Assembly: GCA_002509745.1 (NCBI GenBank)
Contig: DAWK01000063.1
Location: forward strand, 1 to 20,584
Reading direction: 5' to 3'
Source of the DNA: Methanobacteriaceae archaeon UBA349
GTDB lineage: Archaea; Methanobacteriota; Methanobacteria; Methanobacteriales; Methanobacteriaceae
Length of the DNA stretch: 20,584 nt
Shown in pieces: positions 7,583 to 14,528 of the stretch. Below the pieces are notes generated by a model. It searched no databases. It was not told where the DNA came from and saw nothing but the letters and a program-made list of their open reading frames with translations. A program made the position numbers and the translations under genes. Each line of letters begins with the position of its first letter. The first letter of the stretch is position 1.

Positions 7583-7591
7583 TTATATATA
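7583..7591 (+). promoter_or_regulatory. TATA box of htpX
   Basis: TTATATATA preceded by purine-rich AAAAGG, as in an archaeal BRE-TATA pair. A transcript would begin near 7612, leaving a leader of about 50 nt before the ATG at 7661. Confidence 0.5.
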
Positions 7592-7660
7592 TGTTCTAAT
7601 GTATATTATATGAATTAAGTTTACAAATTAGTTATCATTTTCATGGAGGAAAAAACTAAA

Positions 7661-8620
7661 ATGAAAAAAGTTAGTACATGGAAGCTACAATTAAGAATGA
7701 TTTTGGCTATGATGATTTTTGGAATCATTATTTCTGTTTTAGTAACCATAGTTGGGGTTTTCTTAGGAATTACATATCCTGCATTTTACGCTGGATTCTT
7801 TTTATTACTGATTCTAGGTCAGTATCTTGCCGGGCCAAAACTGGTGGATTGGTCTATGAAGGTGCGTTATGTATCACCTGAAGAAGCACCTAATTTACAT
7901 AGGATGATTGATGAACTGGCTATGAATGCTGGAATACCTAAACCAAAAGTTGGAATTTCCGAATTCATGATTCCTAACGCATTTGCCTTCGGTAGAAGAC
8001 AAAAAGACGGCCGTGTCTGTGTTACACAAGGCCTTATCAATAAATTAAATGAAGGAGAACTAAAAGCAGTTTTAGGCCATGAAATAGCACATATTAAACA
8101 CCGTGACATGATTGTCATGACTTTAATCAGTGCAATACCCGTAATTGCTTATTGGATAGCATTGAGCACTTTATTTAGTGGAGATAATGACAGTTATTCT
8201 TGGGTTATCGGTTTAGTTGGTCTGGCAGCTTACATCATAGGACAACTACTGGTGTTATTTGTCTCCCGTGTTCGAGAATACTATGCTGATCAGGAAAGTG
8301 TGGCCATTGGAAATGACCCTCATCAATTAGCCAGTGCATTATATAAATTGACTTATGAATCTGCCTCTGCCAGTAAAGAACAAATTAAAGAAGTTCAAGG
8401 ATTCAAGGCCTTCTTTGTCAATGATGTATCGGATGCTGGAAACGAAATTCAAGAACTAAGTCAGCTTGATTTGGATATGGATGGCCATTTATCTCAGGAC
8501 GAATTGGATAGGTTAAAATATGATAAAATAAACCTTAAAACTTCCAGTAAATTAATGGAATTACTTTCCACCCATCCTAATATGGTTAAAAGAGTTAAAA
8601 GATTGGCCGAAATGAGCTAA
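7661..8620 (+). CDS. htpX: HtpX-family M48 zinc metalloprotease with an EF-hand loop
   Basis: Membrane-bound protease that degrades damaged or misfolded membrane proteins. Zinc site: HEIAH at residues 140-144 with third ligand E206 in SRVREYYAD. Membrane segments lie at about 12-36, 38-60, 155-172 and 180-202. The C-terminal part after residue 245 carries DLDMDGHLSQDE (270-281), which fits the EF-hand loop exactly (D1, D3, D5, G6, L8, S9, E12), followed by LSTHPNMVKRVKRL, the usual HtpX C-terminus. A calcium-responsive element is therefore possible. Start: ATG 7661 is preferred over ATG 7643, because GGAGGA (7645-7650) lies at the right distance before 7661 and would fall inside the coding region of the longer form, which has no site of its own. 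Oligo-T follows the stop. Length 319 residues, about 25-40 more than bacterial HtpX. Confidence 0.93.
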   Translation: MKKVSTWKLQLRMILAMMIFGIIISVLVTIVGVFLGITYPAFYAGFFLLLILGQYLAGPKLVDWSMKVRYVSPEEAPNLHRMIDELAMNAGIPKPKVGISEFMIPNAFAFGRRQKDGRVCVTQGLINKLNEGELKAVLGHEIAHIKHRDMIVMTLISAIPVIAYWIALSTLFSGDNDSYSWVIGLVGLAAYIIGQLLVLFVSRVREYYADQESVAIGNDPHQLASALYKLTYESASASKEQIKEVQGFKAFFVNDVSDAGNEIQELSQLDLDMDGHLSQDELDRLKYDKINLKTSSKLMELLSTHPNMVKRVKRLAEMS

Positions 8621-8624
8621 TCTG

Positions 8625-8659
8625 TTTTTTTATTTTTTTTATAGTTTTTTTCTTTATTA
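8625..8659 (+). terminator. T-rich transcription end after htpX
   Basis: Three T-runs of six to eight bases start a few bases after the htpX stop, and no hairpin is needed. The strength and position fit an archaeal U-tract terminator. Confidence 0.45.
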
Positions 8660-8752
8660 ATTAATGGATTTGATATTGATTTTTTGTTATAGTAAATTTT
8701 TACTTAGTTTAATTTAGTTTTATTGAAAAAATAGTAAATTATAATAAAAAAT

Positions 8753-9406
8753 ATGAATATAAAATTAAATATGACAAAAAAATATTTAATAGTTTTTTTG
8801 ATTGCTGCTTTACTTTTTATCCCCACGGCCTTTGCAGATGTTATTCAACCTGGTGAAAAGGCCATAAACTTTGACTATCAATTGACCAATATCAAGGATT
8901 ATCCTGATTATGTTTTTATTTTACATGGAATGCCTAGTCCTACTATGGAGATATTAAGCTCTTCTGAATTTAGTTTTTACAAATTGAGTACCTGTTCTAT
9001 TTATGCTATCAAAAAAACTGATTTTAATAAAATTAATATTAGTAAAATGAATGATACTGAAATAGAAACCTTTTTAATGAATGATTCTCGATTAGCTCGC
9101 TCTAATCTAGAACTTGAAGGCCAATATGGGTCAGTTACTATTGATAATCCACTGGAGAGTGCTATGGTTTTGCTGCGTATTAATTCTATTCAGGGCAATA
9201 ACTTGGAAATTCAGAAAACCAAAATAGTTTATGGATACTCTGATGGCCAAAAAACGGAAAAAGCATTTCAAAATCAAAATCAGACACCAGAACCTCCTAA
9301 TTCTCAAAACCCGTTAACAAATTATATTTATTATCTGTTAGTACCTATTATTGCAGCCATAATTTTGATTTACATTATAGCCAAAAGAAAATCTAACAAA
9401 CAATAA
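8753..9406 (+). CDS. Exported protein with C-terminal membrane anchor, function unknown
   Basis: 217 residues. A signal peptide is clear: positive start, hydrophobic core YLIVFLIAALLFI, cleavage likely after PTAFA (A28). The extracellular part (29-185) holds several NxS/T sequons (NIS, NDT, NDS) and a beta-rich region (GSVTIDNPLESAMVLLRI). A Pro/Gln/Asn-rich linker (QNQNQTPEPPNSQNP) leads to one membrane helix (about 191-209) and a positive cytoplasmic tail AKRKSNKQ. The protein would face the outside, anchored at its C-terminus. I do not recognise the family. ATG 8753 or ATG 8771 (M7) could be the start; neither has a clear ribosome site, so a leaderless transcript is possible. The next gene follows after 36 bp on the same strand. 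Confidence 0.75.
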   Translation: MNIKLNMTKKYLIVFLIAALLFIPTAFADVIQPGEKAINFDYQLTNIKDYPDYVFILHGMPSPTMEILSSSEFSFYKLSTCSIYAIKKTDFNKINISKMNDTEIETFLMNDSRLARSNLELEGQYGSVTIDNPLESAMVLLRINSIQGNNLEIQKTKIVYGYSDGQKTEKAFQNQNQTPEPPNSQNPLTNYIYYLLVPIIAAIILIYIIAKRKSNKQ

Positions 9407-9442
9407 ATATTTTTTATTATTTTAAAAATAAAGTTCAGTACT

Positions 9443-9763
9443 ATGCTTATTCAAAGTCTATTAATCCCCTGGATTCTTACCATATTTATTGAATTTATTA
9501 TAATATGGATTTTTATTCGGAAAAACCCGCAAAAACTCTTTTTTTACTCTTTAATAATTAATTCCATTACTCTTCCTCTATCTACATTAACTTATATCTA
9601 TTTTTTTCACAATTTTTTATTGATAGAAATAGCTGTTTTTTTAATGGAGATTTTTCTTTTAAAGAGCATTTTGGAACTTAGTTATGAGAAAGCAGCATTA
9701 ATATCTTTAATGACCAATTTTATCAGCGCCCTGGTAGGAGCATTAATTTATAGCCTATTTTAA
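9443..9763 (+). CDS. Small polytopic membrane protein (106 aa)
   Basis: Almost wholly hydrophobic, with about four membrane helices (roughly 3-25, 32-54, 58-78 and 84-105) and very few charges (RKNPQK at the first turn, ELSYEK before the last helix). Unknown family. The start is 36 bp behind the stop of the exported anchored protein, so co-transcription and a shared membrane role are likely. No ribosome site is obvious before ATG 9443. A hairpin lies immediately after the stop. Confidence 0.6.
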   Translation: MLIQSLLIPWILTIFIEFIIIWIFIRKNPQKLFFYSLIINSITLPLSTLTYIYFFHNFLLIEIAVFLMEIFLLKSILELSYEKAALISLMTNFISALVGALIYSLF

Positions 9764-9765
9764 AG

Positions 9766-9788
9766 CCCATTAAATGTATTTAATTGGG
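9766..9788 (+). terminator. hairpin just after the 106-aa membrane protein
   Basis: CCCATTAAA and TTTAATTGGG pair across a TGTA loop with one bulged T, starting two bases after the TAA stop. This could end or stabilise the transcript of the two-gene unit. Only a short T-run follows, so termination is uncertain. Confidence 0.35.
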
Positions 9789-9893
9789 TAATTAATGTAT
9801 ATTTGAAGATTAAATCTGATATAGAATAAGCATTTAATTTAATATTATATTCTAAATTATATGAATAGATCAAAAATAAATAAAATTAATGAT

Positions 9894-10514
9894 TTAATAT
9901 TCCTTTACTACGCCAACAACATAGCTCCTAGGTACCCAGGTATTCAAAGGAGTTTTGGTTATAATATAATTAGTTTCATAAATGGTTTCCACGTTTTTAT
10001 TGTCACTCATTAAATAAACCCGGCTTGCCTCGATTTTACCCACTCTTTTTACAATAAGGCCATATTTATCATGTTTAGAAATAACAATATCTCCCACTTT
10101 GAAGTTCTTTGTTTTAAGAACCATCAGGCTTTGGCCATCATTTAATGTGGGGTACATGGAATCTCCATTAACTACGGCGGGCATAGGAAGCTGGTTTTCT
10201 CCAAACTGGGACTTAAGATTAACTGTAACTTGAGTATAATTGTATTTCTGACTAATACTGGTTACACCTGAAGTAATGGTATTCATAGTACTGTCGGGGC
10301 TTTTTATTTCATCAGCGAGATATTGTCCTATCTCATTTTCCATTGAAGATGGTGCTTTGTTAAATGGTATGGTCGATGTTGCAACAGTAATATCAGATCC
10401 ATTGGTTTCTATATCAATGTTAACTGCATTGGAATGTTGGTTTAATAATATGGCTGATCCAGCTACTAGCATTAATACTATTATTCCAATAATAATCCCT
10501 GATTTTTTATTCAA
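9894..10514 (-). CDS. S26/S24-type membrane peptidase (signal peptidase-like) with Ser-Lys dyad
   Basis: 206 residues. One N-terminal membrane helix (about 6-26) is followed by ~85 residues of an unassigned outer domain, then the peptidase core. The serine motif is VNGDSMYPTL with Ser119; GDIVISKHD (141-149) is the box found in this family, and YGLIVKRVGKI gives Lys156 as the likely general base. Archaeal and ER signal peptidases normally have His at that place (HRV/HRI); Lys is the bacterial and LexA-like state. It could therefore process a special substrate rather than act as the main signal peptidase. ATG is preceded by GGTGGTGAAATATTGA, a strong site. The gene is a single unit, 142 bp from aroD's end on the same strand. 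Confidence 0.8.
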   Translation of the reverse strand: MNKKSGIIIGIIVLMLVAGSAILLNQHSNAVNIDIETNGSDITVATSTIPFNKAPSSMENEIGQYLADEIKSPDSTMNTITSGVTSISQKYNYTQVTVNLKSQFGENQLPMPAVVNGDSMYPTLNDGQSLMVLKTKNFKVGDIVISKHDKYGLIVKRVGKIEASRVYLMSDNKNVETIYETNYIITKTPLNTWVPRSYVVGVVKEY

Positions 10515-10656
10515 TATTTCACCACCAACTTGTGTGAGTATTATTAATATGATTATTGCTTAGTTTAAATTATATATTCTATTATTTTTGCTCTTAAACT
10601 TCAATATATTTTGTATGGTAGGTTAATATATTAATGAGTAGGATTTCAATTGTTTA

Positions 10657-11322
10657 CTATTTTTCAGTTAGTTTATCCAACATAAAACGGGTAGATTTTA
10701 AATCAAGCTGTCCTGGTGCTGTTTTAGCTCCTACAGACGCAAATGTAAAAGGAGCACCCAGCAGTGGCCCCACAACACGACTGTATTTTCCCATTTCGCC
10801 CATGGAAATGGCCACAGTATCAGGATATTCAGATAAAACATTGAGAACGGTAATGGTATCACCTATATTTTGAGGAGTAACCGCAAATTTAGCTATATCT
10901 CCTATTTCTCTTTCTTTTTCAACCACCATTAAAAGTTCACTCAGGGGAGGGGTTTTTTCAAAATCGTGAAAAGATATTATACTGCAGTTTGCAGATTCAA
11001 TGACCTTAGACCTAAAATCTTCTCGGCAATTTAACTCTATATCCACATATTCTGCCTCTTTTGAGGATTCAATGAGTATTTCAGTCCTTTCTCGCTCTGA
11101 ACCCGAAAAAAAGCCACCTTCAGTTGATATTCTATTAGTGGCAATAATTGGAAAGTCTATTTCTTTAATTAGTTTAATGGCCATTTTCGGTGTAGGATTT
11201 TTAAGTGCGTCAATTCTGATTTCTAATAAGTCTGCTCCAGATTCAATACAGATTTTAGCAGATTTAAATGCTTCATCTGCTGTTTTTTCAAATACTGGTG
11301 TGCATATTTTATATTTTACCAC
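10657..11322 (-). CDS. aroD: 3-dehydroquinate dehydratase, type I
   Basis: Third step of the common shikimate route: 3-dehydroquinate to 3-dehydroshikimate through a Schiff base. Residues seen: LEIRID (E34, R36) substrate binding; SIISFHDF with catalytic His119; DIAKFAV with Schiff-base Lys145; YSRVVGPLLGAPFTFAS with Arg182; APGQLD with Gln205. The length, 221 residues, is that of archaeal single-domain AroD. The start is GTG; a weak GAGCTG lies upstream and no better start is visible, since CTPVFEKT near the N-terminus belongs to the conserved fold. Methanogens reach dehydroquinate by the AroA'/AroB' route, and this gene takes over from there. No other aro gene is in the window. Confidence 0.96.
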   Translation of the reverse strand: MVKYKICTPVFEKTADEAFKSAKICIESGADLLEIRIDALKNPTPKMAIKLIKEIDFPIIATNRISTEGGFFSGSERERTEILIESSKEAEYVDIELNCREDFRSKVIESANCSIISFHDFEKTPPLSELLMVVEKEREIGDIAKFAVTPQNIGDTITVLNVLSEYPDTVAISMGEMGKYSRVVGPLLGAPFTFASVGAKTAPGQLDLKSTRFMLDKLTEK

Positions 11323-11556
11323 TTTTAACAGCTCTTTTATTTTTTATAGGCATTAATTTATTTTTTCTTAAAGATTTAATGACGGTAAATAATAATATTA
11401 TATTAACTTTTTTCAAAATAAATTTTTAAAAGAAATAATATAAACTTTATTGAAATTATTAGTAATTAATATATTAAGTCTTTATTGAATTGGTATTATT
11501 TATAAAAATTTATAAAATATTTAATTTATTAAAATATTTATCAAAATTAGTATTAG

Positions 11557-11614
11557 TTGCAGGTCCACCTGGTAGAACAAGGTTAAATTTTTAACCGCGT
11601 AAATGGACCTGCAA
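11557..11614 (+). ncRNA. Nested inverted repeat, candidate structured RNA or regulatory element
   Basis: Outer arms TTGCAGGTCCA (11557-11567) and TGGACCTGCAA (11604-11614) are perfect 11-bp complements. Inside them GGTTAAA (11581-11587) and TTTAACC (11590-11596) form a second 7-bp stem. Folded as RNA this is a long hairpin with an asymmetric internal loop (13 nt left, 7 nt right). A third TTAACC at 11615-11620 could compete for GGTTAA, so two exclusive folds exist. TATA-like sequence about 40-55 bp upstream could start a transcript near 11540. It lacks the arms of a tRNA. Strand is assumed. The alternative is a protein-binding palindrome or the remnant of a small element; no duplication flanks it. 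Confidence 0.45.
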
Positions 11615-11763
11615 TTAACCTATGTTCTCATTGGTTATTAATGTATCATGTATTTTCCAACACAGCTTATTTATCCCGTATTCAATAAGGTGATTTTGGG
11701 CAAATTGTTACAAATTTGGGTATAATTTTGGGAAAACTATTAAATTAAGGCCCTATAATTTAG

Positions 11764-11773
11764 TATATAAATA
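11764..11773 (+). promoter_or_regulatory. TATA box of the DUF5518 gene
   Basis: TATATAAATA, a near-consensus archaeal TATA box. A transcript would begin about 11794, shortly before the GGGATGTG ribosome site and the ATG at 11810. This supports the shorter start over ATG 11789. Confidence 0.6.
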
Positions 11774-11809
11774 CGTTGAAATAATTTAATGTTTTTGGGA
11801 TGTGAAAAA

Positions 11810-12202
11810 ATGAATAAAAATGATATACAGTGGAAACCGGTCATAATTGGTATAATTGTTGCTTTAGCATTTTTCATTGTATCTTCCATGGTATCTGGTT
11901 TGAATACTATTCTCGTTGTGTTTTTATTAGCAGGAATAATTGTTGGATTCATGGCTAGTACTAATTATATGAAAGGAGCACTTAATGGTACTTTGATGGG
12001 TGTTATTGGTGGTATTTTAACTATAATACTGCTTTCAGTTTATCTAACTATGCAGGGAGTTGGGGCATACCTATCCGTCTATATAAATACATTTTTGATT
12101 TATCTGGTTATTCAGATAATATTGGCTGCTATTGGAGGAGCTATTGGTTCAGCCATTAAAGCAGAATCATTGATAGAAAGGCCTGAAGAAGATTTAGAAT
12201 AG
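11810..12202 (+). CDS. DUF5518-like four-helix membrane protein
   Basis: 130 residues from ATG 11810; an upstream in-frame ATG at 11789 would lie at or before the predicted transcript start. Four membrane helices: about 8-28, 33-50, 53-79 (glycine-rich, GTLMGVIGGILTIILLS) and 90-113 (YLVIQIILAAIGGAIGSAI). Both ends are cytoplasmic and charged (MNKNDIQWK; ERPEEDLE). Proteins of this shape, with GxxxG-rich helices, are frequent in Methanobacteria and are placed in DUF5518; function unknown. It is a single-gene unit with its own promoter and a T-tract end. Confidence 0.75.
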   Translation: MNKNDIQWKPVIIGIIVALAFFIVSSMVSGLNTILVVFLLAGIIVGFMASTNYMKGALNGTLMGVIGGILTIILLSVYLTMQGVGAYLSVYINTFLIYLVIQIILAAIGGAIGSAIKAESLIERPEEDLE

Positions 12203-12211
12203 ATAAATATC

Positions 12212-12220
12212 TTTTTTTTT
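12212..12220 (+). terminator. oligo-T transcription end
   Basis: Nine T followed by a second T-rich stretch, ten bases after the stop of the DUF5518 gene. Confidence 0.45.
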
Positions 12221-12428
12221 ATTTTCTATTATTTTCTAAGTTTTTTAGTTTTATATTTTTTTGTTTTATCCTATTTTTTTATAATATTTCTCTAATTTTA
12301 GTTAAGTTAATCATTGTTCTAAGGGCATAGAAATAAAAAATATATTATCTATTAAAAACAAAAGCATAATAAAATTTATTTATCTATTAATTAACTAAAG
12401 TTAATTTAAGAAATTTACAGGTGATCTA

Positions 12429-13157
12429 GTGAAAATAACTGCCATTGGTGCGGATATATCTAATAATGACACGTCTTGTAGTGGGAATCTTATAAAAAAC
12501 CTACAAGCTAATATTCCACAGCTAATAGATTTAGGAGCTCAAAATGCTGCTTTAACTAATATTACTGGTGATGATGTGGTTATCAGTGCTTTTATAGAAG
12601 ATGATCTTTTAGAAATAATTAATCGTGGCATTGTGGATATTTTAACCGAAAATTCAGAAGATTTAGGTGATGTTAATGGTATATCTCCTACTCCCGAAGG
12701 GGCTGGTGAAGGTATATCCTATGCTGAGGCCCATATACGTCAAGATAGGTTTCCAGATGCTCTTATTCTAGCCTTTGATACTTATGGTGGAGAACCTTTT
12801 GTGGGAAATGCTGCCAACTCGGCAATCAAAGCCGCTCGTGGAATGGAAGGAGTTACTGATGTCAGTGATGAAATAGTGCCTGGGGTTAAAAAAATACCGG
12901 GTGTAGGATATGTTTCAGATAAGACTGACGACCCGGTGGTCGTAGCCACTTTGGAAGATTTGGAAAGTGTGGGTGTTGTAGCTGGGGCCATGGTAGGGGC
13001 TGCTCTGGGTAATAAAAATGTTTACCTAGTTAAAAGAGGGGCACCATCTTATGTGATTCCGGGAAGTGTTATATTGTCAGTTACTGCTTACATGAACGGA
13101 AATATGATGGATTTAGCCGTTCCTTTTGAAGAAAGAACCAGAATTTTAAGAGTTTAG
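12429..13157 (+). CDS. Conserved-looking soluble protein of unknown function (242 aa)
   Basis: I do not recognise the family by name. The protein is acidic and glycine-rich with an alpha/beta pattern. Recognisable blocks: MKITAIGADISNND at the start, ISPTPEGAGEGISYAEAHIR (about 85-104), FDTYGGEPFVGNAANSAIKA (116-135), VPGVKKIPGVGYVSDKTDDP (149-168), and GVVAGAMVGAALGNKNVYLV (181-200). The low-variability glycine and acid blocks look like a ligand or metal site of an enzyme, not a structural protein. Cys17 is the only cysteine. GTG start with GGTGAT 3 nt before it (12420-12425). It precedes sucD and hmgA on the same strand but is separated from sucD by 311 bp, so it is probably a separate transcript. 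Confidence 0.75.
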   Translation: MKITAIGADISNNDTSCSGNLIKNLQANIPQLIDLGAQNAALTNITGDDVVISAFIEDDLLEIINRGIVDILTENSEDLGDVNGISPTPEGAGEGISYAEAHIRQDRFPDALILAFDTYGGEPFVGNAANSAIKAARGMEGVTDVSDEIVPGVKKIPGVGYVSDKTDDPVVVATLEDLESVGVVAGAMVGAALGNKNVYLVKRGAPSYVIPGSVILSVTAYMNGNMMDLAVPFEERTRILRV

Positions 13158-13468
13158 ATCCAAACTATTTCTATTATTATATTATTTTCTTTGTTTCTAA
13201 GGAAATTCAGTTTTCAGAGCTATTCTATGTAATTTCATGAAGATTAGCATTTTTGATTGAAATAAATTTTAGATCAAAAATAGTGAAATTTAATTATATA
13301 ATGGCATATAATTATTGTAAATATTCTTGATAAGTTAAGTTATCCATTTTAATAAATTAATTACTAAATTAATTACAGATAATAAAATATGGAATAAAAA
13401 ACGGACAAATAATGTTCCGTTATTTTAATAATTATTATAATTCATGGATTACAAAAAAGGGATGAAAC
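13158..13468. other. 311-bp gap upstream of sucD with two inverted repeats
   Basis: No coding sequence seen. TTTTTGAT (13250-13257) and ATCAAAAA (13273-13280) form a perfect 8-bp inverted repeat. AACGGA (13400-13405) and TCCGTT (13416-13421) form a second one about 50 bp before the sucD start. Several TATA-like stretches exist (for example around 13300-13310), none decisive. Confidence 0.55.
13400..13421 (+). promoter_or_regulatory. Inverted repeat in the sucD leader, possible operator or hairpin
   Basis: AACGGA and TCCGTT are separated by 10 bp, 48 bp before the sucD ATG. It is the only GC-richer symmetric site in this gap. The half-sites recall but do not match the NrpR nitrogen operator (GGAA-N6-TTCC): here GGA and TCC are 10 bp apart rather than 8. 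Confidence 0.3.
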
Positions 13469-14329
13469 ATGATACTTCTAGATAAAGACACTAAATGTTT
13501 AGTACAAGGAATTACTGGTAAGCAAGGTTCTTTTCATGCAGAACAAATGCTGGATTATGGCACGAATATTGTGGCCGGGGTAACTCCAGGTCGTGGGGGC
13601 CAAAAATTCGGGCCTATAAATGTATATGATTCAATTGAAGAAGTAACTGAAGAAATGGATGTCAATGCTTCTATAATTTTCGTTCCAGCTCCATTTGCCA
13701 AAGATGCAGCATTCGAATCCATTAAACATCTGGATTTAGTGGTAATTATAACCGAACACATTCCCGTTCATGATTCCATGCAAATAATGGAATATGCTCG
13801 AAAAAAAGGAACAACAGTTATAGGGCCTAATACTCCAGGAATTATATCTCCGGGTGTGGGAAAACTGGGAATTATGCCCACCCATATATTTAATGAAGGA
13901 AATGTGGGTATTGTATCCCGAAGCGGAACCCTGACCTATGAATTCGCCAGTCAAATCACTGGAGCAGGAATGGGCCAGAGTACATGTATTGGAATTGGTG
14001 GGGATCCGGTGGTAGGTCTGGATTTTTCCACAGTTCTTAAAAAATTTGAAGATGATCCTGATACAGATTACATGGTCATGATTGGTGAAATTGGAGGAAA
14101 TGCCGAGGAAAAGGCAGCTAAATATATTGAAAAGAATATTTCCAAGCCCGTTATGGCTTTTATCTCTGGAACCACCGCACCACCAGGTAAAAAAATGGGG
14201 CATGCTGGTGCTATTATTGAAGGCAACAGTGGAACTGCAGAGAGCAAAATCAATGCCCTGGAGTCCGCAGGAGTCCAAGTGGCCCGAAAGCCTTCTGAAA
14301 TAATTAATATTATTAAAGAATTCAAATGA
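13469..14329 (+). CDS. sucD: Succinate-CoA ligase (ADP-forming), alpha subunit
   Basis: Interconverts succinate and succinyl-CoA with the beta subunit SucC. Visible: CoA-binding Rossmann domain with [11 protein letters not shown] (13-23); the [11 protein letters not shown] segment (119-129); ligase domain with [13 protein letters not shown] (147-159); [12 protein letters not shown]; and phosphorylated active-site His245 in [18 protein letters not shown]. The length, 286 residues, is normal. ATG 13469 has GGGATG just before it, overlapping an out-of-frame ATG. sucC is not beside it, so the two subunits are encoded apart. In methanogens the enzyme feeds succinyl-CoA into the incomplete reductive TCA route towards 2-oxoglutarate, the acceptor used by the glutamate synthase encoded elsewhere in this window. 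Confidence 0.97.
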   Translation: MILLDKDTKCLVQGITGKQGSFHAEQMLDYGTNIVAGVTPGRGGQKFGPINVYDSIEEVTEEMDVNASIIFVPAPFAKDAAFESIKHLDLVVIITEHIPVHDSMQIMEYARKKGTTVIGPNTPGIISPGVGKLGIMPTHIFNEGNVGIVSRSGTLTYEFASQITGAGMGQSTCIGIGGDPVVGLDFSTVLKKFEDDPDTDYMVMIGEIGGNAEEKAAKYIEKNISKPVMAFISGTTAPPGKKMGHAGAIIEGNSGTAESKINALESAGVQVARKPSEIINIIKEFK

Positions 14330-14528
14330 TTTATTTTAATCATATTCTAAATAATATTTTAACTTAAAAAATTATTTTAATTAATATTTTATCCAATAAT
14401 TGAATTTCAAAATCTAAGCTGGGTAATTAATTTAATTTAATTATTTCACAATCTTTAATTTAATTTTCAAACTTCAAGAATTATTTTATTTTAAAAAAAT
14501 TTTATTAAAATCATTTTAAGTGATAAAT

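Larger units (their letters stand above)
11323..11809. other. 487-bp gene-free stretch upstream of the DUF5518 gene
   Basis: No ORF with coding character on either strand. It holds: the short promoter region of aroD (right of 11322); TATA-like TTTATAAAAAT/TTTATAAAATA at 11499-11519; a nested inverted repeat at 11557-11614; three TTTGGG hexamers at 11695-11700, 11715-11720 and 11727-11732; and the TATA box of the next gene at 11764-11773. Base composition between 11555 and 11735 is less AT-rich than normal spacer DNA here, which suggests function. Confidence 0.6.

Noticed and set aside
7643..7660. Longer HtpX start at ATG 7643
   Set aside because: No ribosome site precedes it, and the strong GGAGGA within this stretch serves the ATG at 7661.
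11556..11620. Possible tRNA gene
   Set aside because: TGGTAGA looks like a D-loop and GGTTA/TAACC like an anticodon stem, but the loop is six not seven nt, there is no T-arm, and the closing stem is 11 bp.
13403..13418. NrpR nitrogen operator before sucD
   Set aside because: Half-sites GGA and TCC are 10 bp apart and lack the GGAA/TTCC sequence; does not fit GGAA-N6-TTCC.
13736..14278. Minus-strand ORF of 180 aa opposite sucD
   Set aside because: Shadow of sucD, whose active-site His motif and CoA-binding site are intact on the plus strand.
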